A stretch of DNA of 64,000 nt from assembly GCA_900316665.1 (NCBI GenBank), contig ONDV01000007.1:19028-83027 (forward strand), read 5' to 3'. The notes under the pieces are model-generated. The model had not been told where the DNA came from and ran no database searches. It was given only the letters and a program-made list of their open reading frames with translations. This DNA comes from an uncultured Lachnospiraceae bacterium. GTDB taxonomy: Bacteria; Bacillota; Clostridia; Lachnospirales; Lachnospiraceae. Made by a program: the position numbers and the translations under genes. Of the stretch, positions 9,975 through 18,528 are shown piece by piece (the stretch's first letter is position 1; each line of letters starts with the position of its first letter).

Positions 9975-11882
9975 TTATTCGAGCTCGAAGGCTCCGGTGT
10001 AGAGCTGATAGTATACTCCGTGCCGGTCGATAAGCTGGTCATGAGTACCGCGTTCTATTATCCTGCCGTGATCAAGTACCATGATGGCGTCGGAATTTCT
10101 GACGGTAGACAGGCGGTGGGCGATTACAAAAACCGTACGTCCCTTCATCAGATTGTCCATACCTTTCTGAACCAGGGCTTCTGTTCTGGTATCAATAGAT
10201 GATGTTGCCTCATCAAGTATCATGACAGGCGGATCGGCAACTGCGGCGCGGGCAATCGATATAAGCTGCCTCTGTCCCTGTGACAGCTCCGAACCGTTGT
10301 CGGTAAGCATTGTATCGTATCCGTCAGGAAGCCTTGTGATAAAATCGTCTGCGTTTGCAAGCTTTGCTGCCTCTATGCATTCCTGATCGGTGGCGTTCAG
10401 ATTGCCGTATCTTATATTATCCATAACGGTTCCCGTAAACAGATTCACATCCTGCAGCACGATTCCGAGCGAGCGTCTGAGGTCGGGCTTTTTTATTTTA
10501 TTTATGTTGATCCCGTCATATCTTATTTTTCCATCGGGAATGTCGTAGAAACGGTTGATGAGATTCGTGATGGTAGTCTTTCCTGCTCCGGTGGCTCCCA
10601 CGAACGCGATCTTTTGTCCGGGCTTTGCGTATAGGCTTATATCATAAAGGATCTGCTTGTCACTGTTGTAACCGAAATCCACATGTTCCATCTGTATGTC
10701 GCCGGCAAGCTTTGTATATGTAGTAGTGCCGTCGTTTTTATGGTAGTGTTTCCATGCCCAGTGTCCGGTGCTTTCAGGAACTTCCGAAATACTGCCGTCG
10801 CTTTTTTCGACTGAATTTACCAGAGTGACATAACCCTCATCTTCTTCCGGTTCTTCATCGAGAAGAGCGAATACACGTTCCGCGCCGGCCATAGCCATGG
10901 CGATAAGTGGTACCTGCATGGATATTTGCCCAATGGTCTGTGACAATTGCCTTGCCGCTCCGAGGAATGATATGATTATTCCGGCTGTCATTATGCCGAT
11001 TCCGGCGAATCCTATATTTGTGGAGCGGGAGAATGCCATTATAGCACCGATAAATGCAATCATGACATACATGAGATTTCCTATATTCGATACTATAGGC
11101 ATGAGGATGTTTCCTGAGCGATTTGCCTCGTTGCTGTCGCGGAAGAGATCTTCATTAATATCGCTGAAATCCTTAATTGTCTTTTTTTCATGAACGAACA
11201 CCTTTATTACTCTGGAGCCTTCAATCATTTCTTCTACAAATCCCTCTTCGCGTGCCAGAGATTCCTGCTGTTTCATCATATACTTAGCTGAATGAAGCGA
11301 GTATTTTCTAGATACATACATTATCAGGAAAATAAACACTGCTACGACAAGGGATAAAATCAGGCTGTATGACAGCATCATAACAATGATCGCTGCTATA
11401 GACAAAAGCGACTGCAGAATCATCGGCGCGCTCTGACCTATCATCTGCCTGATGGCATCGGTATCATTTGTGTAAGTAGACATGATATCGCCATGGGCAT
11501 GAGTGTCAAAGTATCTGATTGGAAGTGTCTCCATATGGTTGAACATATCGTTTCGGAGATCCTTAAGAGTCCCCTGGGTGACGGTAGCCATAATTCTTGT
11601 AAATATGAATGAAGACAAGACTCCGATAAGATATATGACTGCCATTGATATAAGATATAGAGTCATCTTTCCGGCTACAGATGACATACCGTTTTTGATG
11701 CCGGGAGTGATACAGTCGTCTATCAGTTTCTGGAGGAAAACGGTGGCTGCTGTAGCGGATATGCCTGAAAGGATTATGCATATGAATACGATTATCAGAT
11801 GAAATTTGTAATGAGCCGATATATATTTAAGAAGTCTTTTTGATGTTCCTTTTTTCATCGTGCCTTCATTTTTTTTAGTCAT
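9975..11882 (-). CDS. ABC exporter half-transporter, consensus-ATPase subunit with odd signature
   Basis: 635 residues: a six-helix membrane domain (about 25-320) and an ATPase domain (about 395-635). Walker A is GATGAGKTT, Walker B MILDEATSSID with the catalytic Glu, and the switch His is in VIAHRLSTV. The signature is LSQGQ instead of LSGGQ. An extra stretch of about 35 residues (GHWAWKHYHKNDG...) sits between the membrane and ATPase domains. The start overlaps the upstream half-transporter by 4 bases (ATGA). Together they form a heterodimeric multidrug/lipid-type exporter; the substrate is unknown. Confidence 0.92.
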   Translation of the reverse strand: MTKKNEGTMKKGTSKRLLKYISAHYKFHLIIVFICIILSGISATAATVFLQKLIDDCITPGIKNGMSSVAGKMTLYLISMAVIYLIGVLSSFIFTRIMATVTQGTLKDLRNDMFNHMETLPIRYFDTHAHGDIMSTYTNDTDAIRQMIGQSAPMILQSLLSIAAIIVMMLSYSLILSLVVAVFIFLIMYVSRKYSLHSAKYMMKQQESLAREEGFVEEMIEGSRVIKVFVHEKKTIKDFSDINEDLFRDSNEANRSGNILMPIVSNIGNLMYVMIAFIGAIMAFSRSTNIGFAGIGIMTAGIIISFLGAARQLSQTIGQISMQVPLIAMAMAGAERVFALLDEEPEEDEGYVTLVNSVEKSDGSISEVPESTGHWAWKHYHKNDGTTTYTKLAGDIQMEHVDFGYNSDKQILYDISLYAKPGQKIAFVGATGAGKTTITNLINRFYDIPDGKIRYDGININKIKKPDLRRSLGIVLQDVNLFTGTVMDNIRYGNLNATDQECIEAAKLANADDFITRLPDGYDTMLTDNGSELSQGQRQLISIARAAVADPPVMILDEATSSIDTRTEALVQKGMDNLMKGRTVFVIAHRLSTVRNSDAIMVLDHGRIIERGTHDQLIDRHGVYYQLYTGAFELE

Positions 11883-13615
11883 GCTTCTGCCTCCTTTCCG
11901 GTCTGGGATTCAAATATCTCTCTATATATGCCGTTCTTCCTGATAAGTTCATCGTGTGTGCCTGATTCAGCTATCCTTCCCTTGTCAAGAACGATTATCC
12001 TGTCACAGTCCTGAACTGATGATATGCGCTGGGCGATGATTATCTTGGTCGTATCAGGAATGGCGTCATTCAGACCTTTTCTGATAAGAGCATCAGTCTT
12101 TGTGTCAACAGCCGAAGTGGAATCGTCAAAAATAAGCACCTTAGGTTTTTTTAAGATGGCTCTTGCTATGCATAGCCTTTGTTTCTGTCCGCCTGATACA
12201 TTGGAGCCGCCGCGCTCTATATAGGTTTCATAACCCTTCGGCATCTGATTGATAAATTTATCAGCCTGGGCCAGGGCGCAGGCATGTTTTATCTCGTCGA
12301 TTCCGGCAGCAGGATCGCCCCATCGCATGTTATCAATAATGGTTCCTGAGAAGAGGACATTTTTCTGAAGTACTACAGACACCTGATCCCGGAGACTGTC
12401 AAGGTCATAGTCTCTTACATCAATACCTCCGACCTTCACGCTTCCCTCTGTGGCATCATAGAGACGCGATATAAGCTGAATCATGGTGGATTTTGACGAA
12501 CCGGTTCCACCTATTATTCCAAGCGTGGAACCTGACGGAATATGAAGAGATATATCGGACAGAGCGTTTTTTTTCGCCTTTTTCGAGTAGCTGAATGATA
12601 CATGGTCAAATTCGATATCGCCGTCCGCTACCTCTTTTATGCCATTTTGAGGAGAAGTAAGAGTGCTCTTATATTCAAGGACTTCTGCAATTCTATGAGC
12701 ACTTTCTTCGGATATTATTACCATGACAAACACCATGGATACCATCATCATGGATACAAGAATCTGGATCCCGTATGTGATGAGAGAGGAAAGTTCTCCG
12801 GTAGTAAGATCAGCTGCATGAGACTTTATTATTATATTTGATCCGATCATGGATACGAGAAGCATGGCAAGATCGATGGCAAGAGTCATTACAGGCATAT
12901 TTATTGCAAGAATCTTTTCAACGCGTGTGAAATCCACCCTGATGTCTTCAGATCTTTTGTCGAATTTATTGATCTCGTAATCTTCCCGCACGAATGATTT
13001 TACAACCCGGATCCCGTTGACGTTCTCCTGTACAGAGTCATTCATAGCGTCATATTTATGGAAGATACGAACGAATATCGGATGCACGATAAGGGTGATC
13101 CCGATAAGAACAAATGCCAGAACCGGAAGTATAAAAATAAAGATGAGAGACATCCTCGCGTTTATTCCAAGCGCCATTACGATAGAAAAAATAATCATAA
13201 GAGGAGCCCGGACAAGTCCTCGGATTATCTGACCGTAAGCATTCTGCACATTTGTAACATCGGTCGTCATTCTGGTGACAAGGGATGATGTCGAGAACTT
13301 GTCAATATCCTGGAAAGAGAATGACTGTATGTTTGAGAACATATCGAATCTCAGATTTTTCGCAAATCCGCAGGAAGCCTTTGCAGCTTCGATGGCAGCC
13401 ATGCGTCCGCAGAAGAGCGAGCACATTGAAAGACCTATAAGAATAAGACCGTCATATAGAATGGGTTTCATGCTGCTGCCGTTCATGTGGTCAATAAGTG
13501 ATGCCATTACAAGAGGGATGATGCATTCAAATACTACCTCCATCGCCACAAAGACGGGAGAGAGTATGGAAGGCATTTTGTATTCCCGAATGCTTTTTGA
13601 AAGTGTTCGGATCAT
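11879..13615 (-). CDS. ABC exporter half-transporter, degenerate-ATPase subunit
   Basis: 578 residues: membrane domain followed by an ATPase domain with Walker A GGTGSSKST and signature VSGGQ. Walker B reads VLIFDDSTSAVD, so the catalytic Glu is Asp, and the switch His is Gln (IIIAQRISSV). Such changes are known from the degenerate half of heterodimeric exporters such as TM287/288 and LmrCD. The start MIRTLSK has AAAGGA at good spacing; a longer frame runs into the gap after the MarR gene. It lies 31 bases after that regulator and overlaps the second half-transporter. Confidence 0.92.
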   Translation of the reverse strand: MIRTLSKSIREYKMPSILSPVFVAMEVVFECIIPLVMASLIDHMNGSSMKPILYDGLILIGLSMCSLFCGRMAAIEAAKASCGFAKNLRFDMFSNIQSFSFQDIDKFSTSSLVTRMTTDVTNVQNAYGQIIRGLVRAPLMIIFSIVMALGINARMSLIFIFILPVLAFVLIGITLIVHPIFVRIFHKYDAMNDSVQENVNGIRVVKSFVREDYEINKFDKRSEDIRVDFTRVEKILAINMPVMTLAIDLAMLLVSMIGSNIIIKSHAADLTTGELSSLITYGIQILVSMMMVSMVFVMVIISEESAHRIAEVLEYKSTLTSPQNGIKEVADGDIEFDHVSFSYSKKAKKNALSDISLHIPSGSTLGIIGGTGSSKSTMIQLISRLYDATEGSVKVGGIDVRDYDLDSLRDQVSVVLQKNVLFSGTIIDNMRWGDPAAGIDEIKHACALAQADKFINQMPKGYETYIERGGSNVSGGQKQRLCIARAILKKPKVLIFDDSTSAVDTKTDALIRKGLNDAIPDTTKIIIAQRISSVQDCDRIIVLDKGRIAESGTHDELIRKNGIYREIFESQTGKEAEA

Positions 13616-13646
13616 TATTAATTCCTTTCTTTTTAAGATTTCTTTT

Positions 13647-14069
13647 TCAGGAAATATTATCAAGTATTTTCTTAAGCAGGTTCTCAAGAGTATTTACTTC
13701 ATCATCATCAAGACCGGCAAGCATCATGGCCTCGTTCTGCAGCCTCTTTTCAGTTGCCGCGGCATGATGTGATTTGGCCTTTTCTGTAAGAGTGATGATC
13801 TTATTTCTGTGATCTTTTTCGTCAGAAGCTGATGTGACGAATCCGTTTTTCTCAAGGCGGGAAACGAGACCTGTCACTGTTGGGTGGGATACATGGAGAC
13901 TGTTCTCAAGAGCTCTCTGAGTCATGTGACCATTGTGATCCTCCAGACATTTCAGAACATATATCTGCGAGAAGGTGAGATCCCAGGCTTTCAGATCTTC
14001 ATTCACAAGTACTTTGATACTGTCCGTTATCTGCTTCAGATATATGAAAATATGGTTTTCATCTGACAT
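13647..14069 (-). CDS. MarR-family transcriptional regulator
   Basis: 140 residues, winged-helix dimer type. The DNA-recognition part reads MTQRALENSLHVSHPTVTGL followed by VSRLEKNGFV and the wing with the DEKDHRNKIITLT motif, typical of MarR proteins. It is the first gene of the exporter operon, so it probably represses itself and the exporter until a ligand binds. The ATG at 14069 has AAGGAG 5 bases upstream; another ATG directly precedes it. Confidence 0.9.
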   Translation of the reverse strand: MSDENHIFIYLKQITDSIKVLVNEDLKAWDLTFSQIYVLKCLEDHNGHMTQRALENSLHVSHPTVTGLVSRLEKNGFVTSASDEKDHRNKIITLTEKAKSHHAAATEKRLQNEAMMLAGLDDDEVNTLENLLKKILDNIS

Positions 14070-14092
14070 CATAACTCCTTTTCTGTTCAATA

Positions 14093-14134
14093 TGTAGCGT
14101 GCTACAGTATATCATCCGGAATAAAATAATTCAA
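14093..14134 (-). promoter_or_regulatory. Promoter and candidate MarR operator
   Basis: Reading the minus strand: -35 TTGAAT (14134-14129), 17-base spacer, -10 TATACT (14111-14106). Directly after the -10, overlapping its last base, lies a palindrome with arms TGTAGC and GCTACA around 2 bases (14093-14106). A palindrome over the start-site region of a MarR-led operon is where an autorepressor would bind. Confidence 0.6.
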
Positions 14135-14154
14135 TGAAAATTTTGTGAAAAAAT

Positions 14155-14170
14155 AGTAGTATATAATTAA
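14155..14170. repeat. Left direct repeat flanking element copy 1
   Basis: AGTAGTATATAATTAA directly borders the inverted-repeat element and matches 15 of 16 bases of the sequence bordering its other end (14534-14549). It may be a target-site duplication. It contains a TATAAT -10-like sequence. Confidence 0.5.
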
Positions 14171-14171
14171 T

Positions 14172-14534
14172 TAAAACTTCCCATATTTAATGTAACATCA
14201 CGAAGTGATGTTACAAGTGCAAGCGCAAGCAAACGAAGTTTGCACTTTAAATGTTCTTGCATCAATTTCCATGGATCGTTTTCGTCGCAAAGGATTCATT
14301 GAAGCCATGAGATGCACAGATGGTGGCGAACATTGTGTTTTTCGTCGTGAGTGAGCACGCTAGCTGCGGCTCGGTTGACAATCGTTCAAGCAGAAATGTT
14401 GTCAGAGAGCCGCTAAAAAGCGCGTGCGAGCAAACAGAAAAACACAACTTGTGAGCCACCACTGTGACATCTCTTGGCAATAAGCAAATGAATCCTTGCG
14501 ACGAAAATTTTCATTATTGATGTGGGAAGTTTTA
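14172..14534 (+). repeat. Inverted-repeat (MITE-like or structured RNA) element, copy 1
   Basis: 363 bp without a convincing gene. The ends are perfect 11-bp inverted repeats, TAAAACTTCCC and GGGAAGTTTTA. Most of the interior also pairs left against right as one long imperfect hairpin: for example GGATTCATT (14292-14300) with AATGAATCC (14487-14495), CCATGAGATG (14305-14314) with CATCTCTTGG (14468-14477), and GTGTTTTTC (14335-14343) with the GAAAAACAC block near 14437-14445. A perfect small hairpin (11-bp stem, loop GAA) lies at 14191-14215. Compared with copy 2 it lacks the terminal hairpin of the centre. It fills most of the gap between the MarR and Dabb genes. Confidence 0.85.
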
Positions 14535-14549
14535 GTCGTATATAATTAA
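14534..14549. repeat. Right direct repeat flanking element copy 1
   Basis: AGTCGTATATAATTAA at the right border of the element; 15 of 16 bases match the left border repeat at 14155-14170. It shares its first base with the end of the element. Confidence 0.5.
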
Positions 14550-14636
14550 GGTATCTTTGATACTGTAAATGAGACATATGGGCATTTAGAATAGGATTTC
14601 CTGATGGCGTTGTCAAAAATAATGAGAGGAGAAAAA

Positions 14637-14939
14637 ATGGTAAAGCATATAATTCTGTGGCAGTTTAAGGACGAGCTTTCTTCTGAGGAAAAGAGAGAAT
14701 TAGGATCAGGAATAAAGAAGGGACTTGAGGATCTGAAGGGGATAGTACCGGGACTTCTTCAAATACATGTGCAGACAGAATGTCTGCCGTCATCTAATGC
14801 AGATCTCATGCTTGACTGCACAATGACCGATGAAGAAGCTCTGAAGACATACGCAAGCCATCCGGATCATCTCAAAATCAAGGACAGTCTTATTGCACCA
14901 AATATGAAATCAAGGGTCTGCATCGACTATCTTCAGTGA
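14637..14939 (+). CDS. Dabb-family (stress-responsive alpha/beta barrel) protein
   Basis: 100 residues. The start VKHIILWQFKD, the central IVPGLLQIHVQTECLPSSNADLMLDC and the ending ALKTYASHPDHLKI...RVCIDYL match the dimeric ferredoxin-fold Dabb family. Members range from plant stress proteins to small enzymes, and the bacterial role is mostly unknown. The ATG was chosen because AGAGGAG precedes it. The gene stands alone between element copy 1 and the convergent transporter gene. Confidence 0.85.
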   Translation: MVKHIILWQFKDELSSEEKRELGSGIKKGLEDLKGIVPGLLQIHVQTECLPSSNADLMLDCTMTDEEALKTYASHPDHLKIKDSLIAPNMKSRVCIDYLQ

Positions 14940-14949
14940 GTGGTCACCA

Positions 14950-16707
14950 TTATCTCAGGTATTTTGAGTAATAGTCTTCGTAGAGTTTCTCTGTCTCCGG
15001 AGTTTTACGAAGCTTAATGTCATGCATATAGCGTCTGTTGTCAAGATTTATGCTGGAGAAGCGGAGAACTATCGCCGCAATATTTTGCGAATGATCGGCA
15101 ATGCGCTCGCATGAATTCAGGATATCACTGAAAATGAATCCCTGTTCGGCAGTACATTTTCCTGATGCAAGCCTGTCAATATGATCCTCGCGGAAAGCCT
15201 CGCACATATTGCTGATCACACTCTGGAGAGGTTCAATGCTTCTGGCTTTTACGATATCATCATTTATATATGAGTCACATGCCAGATTGTATATCTCATG
15301 ACAGGCATCGGAAAGACGTGACAGTTCCTTTCGGGCTGACTTTGAGAATTTGATTTTCTTATCATGCATCTCTGCATAAGATTTAGATATATAGGAAGAA
15401 TGGTCTGCTATACGCTCGAAATCACCGGTTCCCTGCAGGATTTTCGATGCCTTTTTCTTGTCATATTCAGACAGATGCTGGGTGGTAGTCAATTTGATCA
15501 GATATGAACCTATATGATCCTCGTAGCTGTCAATCTTCTTCTCATTCTTCTGAATCCATTCAAAAGTGTCTTCTTCGAACCCGTCCTTCATCATATCAGT
15601 AGACTTGTCGAGGCTCTTTCTTGCTTTCTCGACCATCTTTATCATAGTGTTCTGCACCTCGGCAAGTGCTATTGCCGGAGTGACCATAAGCCTCTCGTCG
15701 AGGAAGAGCTCCCGGTCGTCGGGAGAATCCGAGAAGACCTTGTATGCCAGACGCACAAACAGCTTCTGAAACCAGAACAGGATCAGGGTGTTCACCACAT
15801 TGAATATGGTATGGAACATGGCAATCGAGAATGTGGTTGCCTTAATGTCCATAAATGTGAAATGGAAGAACATATCCAGCCCGTAAAAAACAATAAGCCA
15901 GAGTATGGTGCCTACTACCTTTATTGATACATGTACAGCAGCTACCCTTTTCGCTTTTCTGTTTACGCCGATGCATGAGAGTACGGCTGTCATGCAGGTT
16001 CCTATATTTGCTCCCATTATTATCGGAATGGACATGCCGAGTGTGATCTGACCTGTCATGGATAAGCCCTGGAGAATTCCGATTGAAGCTGCAGAACTCT
16101 GAATCACTCCGGTAATAAGTGTACCGACAAGTACGCCGAGAAGAGGATTTCTGAAATGCGCCATCATATCCGCGAACTGGGGCAAATCAGCAAGAGGCGA
16201 CATGGAATCGGACATCATTGTCATACCTGTCATAAGAATTGCAAAGCCAAGCATCATGGTGCCGATATCTTTGGAACGCTGACGGTGTGCGACCATCAGG
16301 AGTATGACCCCGACAAGGGCGAATATCATTGAGAAATTTTTCGGCTGAAGCATGCCGATTATAATGTCTGTGCCGCCACCGTTATCAAGACCTGTGAGAG
16401 AGAGGATCCAAGCCGTAAGAGTAGTGCCTATATCAGCGCCGAAGATAACAGAAACTGTCTGTGACAGCTGCATAATGCCGGAATTTACGAATCCGACCAG
16501 CATAACGGTTGTAGCTGATGATGACTGGATGGCGATCGTGATGACCGCTCCGACGATAAGACCCTTGAAGGGATTGTCAGTAACACGGCGAAGAAGCTTT
16601 TCCAGTTTGCCGCCGGCCATCTTTTCAAGAGAACCTGACAAGAGATTCATGCCGAAAAGGAAAAACGCAAGTCCGCCGAAAAGTGCCACAAAGTTGAAGA
16701 TAGACAC
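14950..16707 (-). CDS. Na/Pi cotransporter with PhoU-like tail
   Basis: 585 residues. The membrane part (about 1-320) holds two copies of the QSS motif of the NptA family, AIQSSSATTVMLVGF and GVIQSSAASIGIL, which build the sodium/phosphate site. The C-terminal 230 residues are helical and PhoU-like (ERIADHSSYISKSY and CERIADHSQNIA), probably regulatory. It starts with GTG, with AAGGAG 6 bases upstream. It ends 10 bases from the convergent Dabb gene. Confidence 0.92.
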   Translation of the reverse strand: MSIFNFVALFGGLAFFLFGMNLLSGSLEKMAGGKLEKLLRRVTDNPFKGLIVGAVITIAIQSSSATTVMLVGFVNSGIMQLSQTVSVIFGADIGTTLTAWILSLTGLDNGGGTDIIIGMLQPKNFSMIFALVGVILLMVAHRQRSKDIGTMMLGFAILMTGMTMMSDSMSPLADLPQFADMMAHFRNPLLGVLVGTLITGVIQSSAASIGILQGLSMTGQITLGMSIPIIMGANIGTCMTAVLSCIGVNRKAKRVAAVHVSIKVVGTILWLIVFYGLDMFFHFTFMDIKATTFSIAMFHTIFNVVNTLILFWFQKLFVRLAYKVFSDSPDDRELFLDERLMVTPAIALAEVQNTMIKMVEKARKSLDKSTDMMKDGFEEDTFEWIQKNEKKIDSYEDHIGSYLIKLTTTQHLSEYDKKKASKILQGTGDFERIADHSSYISKSYAEMHDKKIKFSKSARKELSRLSDACHEIYNLACDSYINDDIVKARSIEPLQSVISNMCEAFREDHIDRLASGKCTAEQGFIFSDILNSCERIADHSQNIAAIVLRFSSINLDNRRYMHDIKLRKTPETEKLYEDYYSKYLR

Positions 16708-16963
16708 GATATACTCCTTAGAGATTTGATTGTTTCTTTACAGGAACTTTAATATTTTATCATAAAGAGAGCTGAAAAAGAATTTTTTTCTTCTAAAAAT
16801 AATCAAGTACTGTTATTATGGTTAAAGTAAAAAGAAACACGAATTGCGAGCAAACGTAAATTTATGAAAAAATATTTTCTGTTGCTTAATTTTGACATGA
16901 CACATTCTGCTATCTCAAAACATAAGAGTTTGGGAAAACAGGTAAAAGCCGGAGAAATGTTCT
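16708..16963. other. Divergent intergenic region
   Basis: 256 AT-rich bases between the transporter (-) and the phosphatase (+). A TTGACA at 16892-16897 is the only strong promoter-like box; the hexamer 17 bases further on (TCAAAA) is poor. No open frame, hairpin terminator or repeat stands out. Confidence 0.4.
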
Positions 16964-17653
16964 ATGGTTGAAATATTAAGAAATCATGATAATAAGATTC
17001 AATGCGTGATGTTTGATCTCGACGGGACCATCACAGATTCGGGAAAGATAATATTGGAATCTGTTCGTCATGCGCTTTTGGTTCTTGATTATCCAATTCC
17101 GGATGAGACTCAATTAAGAAAGTTTGTGGGTCCGTCGCTTATGGATTCTTTCATGAATATCTGCGGTATGGACGTTGATACTGCCCAAAAGGCCACTGAT
17201 GCTTACAGGAGGTATTATGAGACAGACAGGCTTTTTGATGTGGTTTTATATGATGGGATAGAAGATACTTTATCAGAGCTTAATAAGAGGAAAATAGAAA
17301 ATATTCTTGTCACCTCAAAGCCTTATGAATTTGCCGTCCGTATCCTAAAAAAATTTGATCTCTATAAATTCTTTTCGTATGTATCGGCACCGGGTTTTGA
17401 TGATCCGTCATCAGATAAATCAAGGCTTATAGATAAAGCCCTGAAACATTCAAATATGGAAAAAAATAAATCAATCATGGTCGGCGATACTCATTTTGAT
17501 ATAGACGGAGCCGTCTCCTGCGGTGTCAGTTCTGCGGGAGTCCTCTACGGATACGGCAGCAGAAGTGAGCTTGCATCTGCCGGAGCGGATTATCTTATAA
17601 GCGAGCCTGAAGATCTTCTTCAGATTGTTTTTGGAGGTCAGATACTTATATGA
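16964..17653 (+). CDS. HAD-family phosphatase (phosphoglycolate phosphatase-like)
   Basis: 229 residues. The catalytic motif I is MFDLDGTITDSG (about 18-29) with the nucleophile Asp, motif II is LVTSKP, and motif IV is IMVGDTHFDIDGA. The helical cap between motif I and II fits subclass I, as in Gph/PgmB enzymes. The substrate cannot be fixed from the sequence. The stop overlaps the next start (ATGA), so it is coupled to the YitT-type gene. Confidence 0.9.
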   Translation: MVEILRNHDNKIQCVMFDLDGTITDSGKIILESVRHALLVLDYPIPDETQLRKFVGPSLMDSFMNICGMDVDTAQKATDAYRRYYETDRLFDVVLYDGIEDTLSELNKRKIENILVTSKPYEFAVRILKKFDLYKFFSYVSAPGFDDPSSDKSRLIDKALKHSNMEKNKSIMVGDTHFDIDGAVSCGVSSAGVLYGYGSRSELASAGADYLISEPEDLLQIVFGGQILI

Positions 17654-18504
17654 AAATAATTAATCGAAAGAATCTGATCACACTTTTTTCTGTTATTTTA
17701 TCAGCTGCCATGATGGCATTTGCCAACAATGTGTTTCTTGTAAAGGCAGGTCTTTTGCCGGGCGGATTTCTGGGACTTGCAACTCTTTTTAACCTGATAA
17801 GCCTGAGGCTTGGAAATGAGATCCCTGTATATATTTTCCTTATTTTAATAAACGTTCCTGTAGCCCTTTTCTGTGTAAAGGAGATATCAAAGAGGTTTGT
17901 ATTCTTTTCTCTTCTTCAGGTGGTCCTTTTTTCTTTATTTCAGAATATGATACCGGTCCATCCACTGTTTGACGATTACATTTTATCAGTGATTTTCGGC
18001 GGCTGCGTATTCGGATTTGGAACAGCTGTAGCCTTAAGAGGCAGCGCATCGACAGGCGGTACTGATTTTATCGCGCTCTATGTGTCGAATAAGACAGGAA
18101 GAGAAATCTGGGTTCAGGTATTTGTTTTTAACTGCATGCTGCTTCTGGTCTTCGGTTACCTGTCCGGATGGGACAAGGCCGGATATTCGATTTTATTTCA
18201 GTTCATATCGACCAGAATGATCACCACTTTTCATAAGAGATACAAGAGAGTGTCGCTTCAGATATTCACCAGGTGCCCGGACATTGTGATGAAAAATTAT
18301 ATAAAAAAATCAAACCACGGCATTACCGAGCTCTCCGGCATAGGAGGATACACCGGCAGCAGGACCTATATGCTGATCGCGGTTACATCTTCATATGAGC
18401 TTAATGACGCAATTGAGATAATCAGAGAGGCGGATCCTGATGTAATAATCAATGTGACCCAGTCGGAAAAATATATAGGAAAATTTCAGCAGCCCAAGCT
18501 CTGA
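17650..18504 (+). CDS. YitT-family membrane protein
   Basis: 284 residues. About five membrane segments occupy residues 10-190 with the family-typical FLVKAGLLPGGFLGLATLFN and GSASTGGTDFIALYVS. The soluble C-terminal domain (about 200-284, ITELSGIGGYTGSRTYML...DPDVIINV) is DUF2179. Members are proposed membrane transporters or regulators; the substrate is unknown. It overlaps the phosphatase gene by 4 bases. Confidence 0.9.
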   Translation: MKIINRKNLITLFSVILSAAMMAFANNVFLVKAGLLPGGFLGLATLFNLISLRLGNEIPVYIFLILINVPVALFCVKEISKRFVFFSLLQVVLFSLFQNMIPVHPLFDDYILSVIFGGCVFGFGTAVALRGSASTGGTDFIALYVSNKTGREIWVQVFVFNCMLLLVFGYLSGWDKAGYSILFQFISTRMITTFHKRYKRVSLQIFTRCPDIVMKNYIKKSNHGITELSGIGGYTGSRTYMLIAVTSSYELNDAIEIIREADPDVIINVTQSEKYIGKFQQPKL

Positions 18505-18528
18505 AAAAACAGATAATGGAGGAATGTG

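Noticed and set aside
14172..14534. Insertion sequence or group II intron
   Set aside because: Only 350-360 bp, no transposase or reverse transcriptase frame, no domain V-like hairpin recognised.
14262..14616. Minus-strand open frames inside element copy 1
   Set aside because: They have no ribosome-binding site, are not conserved in copies 2 and 3, and are explained by the palindromic element.
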